Shown piece by piece: positions 63,906 to 64,000 of a DNA stretch of 64,000 nucleotides; position 1 is the first letter of the stretch, and each line of letters starts with the position of its first letter. The notes beneath the pieces are model-generated. The model ran no database searches. It saw only the letters and a list, made by a program, of their open reading frames with translations, and was not told the origin of the DNA. The stretch covers positions 951,631 through 1,015,630 of the forward strand of contig NZ_ML762920.1 in the NCBI RefSeq assembly GCF_009372235.1. The letters are read 5' to 3'. A program made the translations under genes and the position numbers. Source of the DNA: Dickeya oryzae. GTDB lineage: Bacteria > Pseudomonadota > Gammaproteobacteria > Enterobacterales > Enterobacteriaceae.

Positions 63906-63922
63906 GCGACTCCACACAGCGG

Positions 63923-63998
63923 GGGTGATTAGCTCAGCTGGGAGAGCACCTCCCTTACAAGGAGGGGGTCGGCGGTTCGATCCCGTCATCACCCACCA
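63923..63998 (+). tRNA. valU: tRNA-Val (UAC)
   Basis: 76 nt with encoded CCA: acceptor GGGTGAT / ATCACCC, D-arm AGCTCAGCTGGGAGAGC, anticodon loop TTACAAG giving UAC, T-arm GGTTCGATCCC. In E. coli this position next to gltX begins the valU-valX-valY-lysV operon; further copies would lie beyond the window. Confidence 0.97.
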
Positions 63999-64000
63999 CT

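Overview
This window is chromosomal DNA from a soft-rot enterobacterium of the genus Dickeya (formerly Erwinia chrysanthemi). The core genes (isc operon, glyA, glnB-glrR-qseG-glrK, purL, rnc-era-recO-pdxJ-acpS, lepA-lepB, rpoE-rseABC, nadB, srmB, grcA-ung, gltX) are typical of Enterobacterales. The five-gene pectinase cluster pelA-pelE-pelD-paeY-pemA and a 395-residue flavohaemoglobin (HmpX type) are the hallmark of Dickeya. I cannot assign the species from the sequence alone.

Layout: 1-4457 holds the iron-sulfur assembly operon iscR-iscS-iscU-iscA-hscB-hscA (hscA runs off the left edge), preceded by IscR-type operators. trmJ and suhB follow, diverging. At 6.4-10.8 kb is a probable Fur-controlled ABC uptake system: binding protein, FecCD permease and ATPase, with a second related binding protein on the other strand. 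At 11.0-13.9 kb are a zevA-zevB-like metal (zinc/nickel) transport pair, with a probable Zur operator on the zevA start codon, and hcaT. glyA and hmp diverge at 14.0-16.8 kb with PurR- and NsrR-like sites between them. The secreted pectinase island occupies 16.9-24.8 kb. Its three pectate lyases, acetylesterase and methylesterase cooperate: PemA and PaeY remove methyl and acetyl groups so that PelA, PelD and PelE can cleave the polymer.

From 24.9 to 29.6 kb come glnB, the GlrR/QseG/GlrK signalling operon and the sRNA gene glmY that GlrR is known to control. The sigma-54 promoter and three TGTC-N10-GACA GlrR boxes of glmY are visible. purL, mltF, tadA and murQ follow. The accessory part at 36.9-44.1 kb contains an orphan small protein, a type I secretion ABC protein with an unusually short membrane fusion protein, a diguanylate cyclase and a PdeH-type c-di-GMP phosphodiesterase with a flagellar sigma-28 promoter.

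The rest is conserved housekeeping DNA: yfhL, acpS-pdxJ, recO-era-rnc-lepB-lepA, rpoE-rseA-rseB-rseC, nadB (perfect NadR box), trmN6, srmB, grcA (two FNR boxes 53 bp apart), ung, two identical tRNA-Ala(GGC) genes, a metY-like gene, gltX and tRNA-Val(UAC).

I found no CRISPR array, insertion sequence, prophage or rRNA. I see no clearly undescribed multi-gene system. The best candidates for new biology are the hairpin-less type I secretion adaptor, the Zur operator placed on the zevA start codon, and the two-receptor iron uptake locus with Cys-Cys binding proteins.
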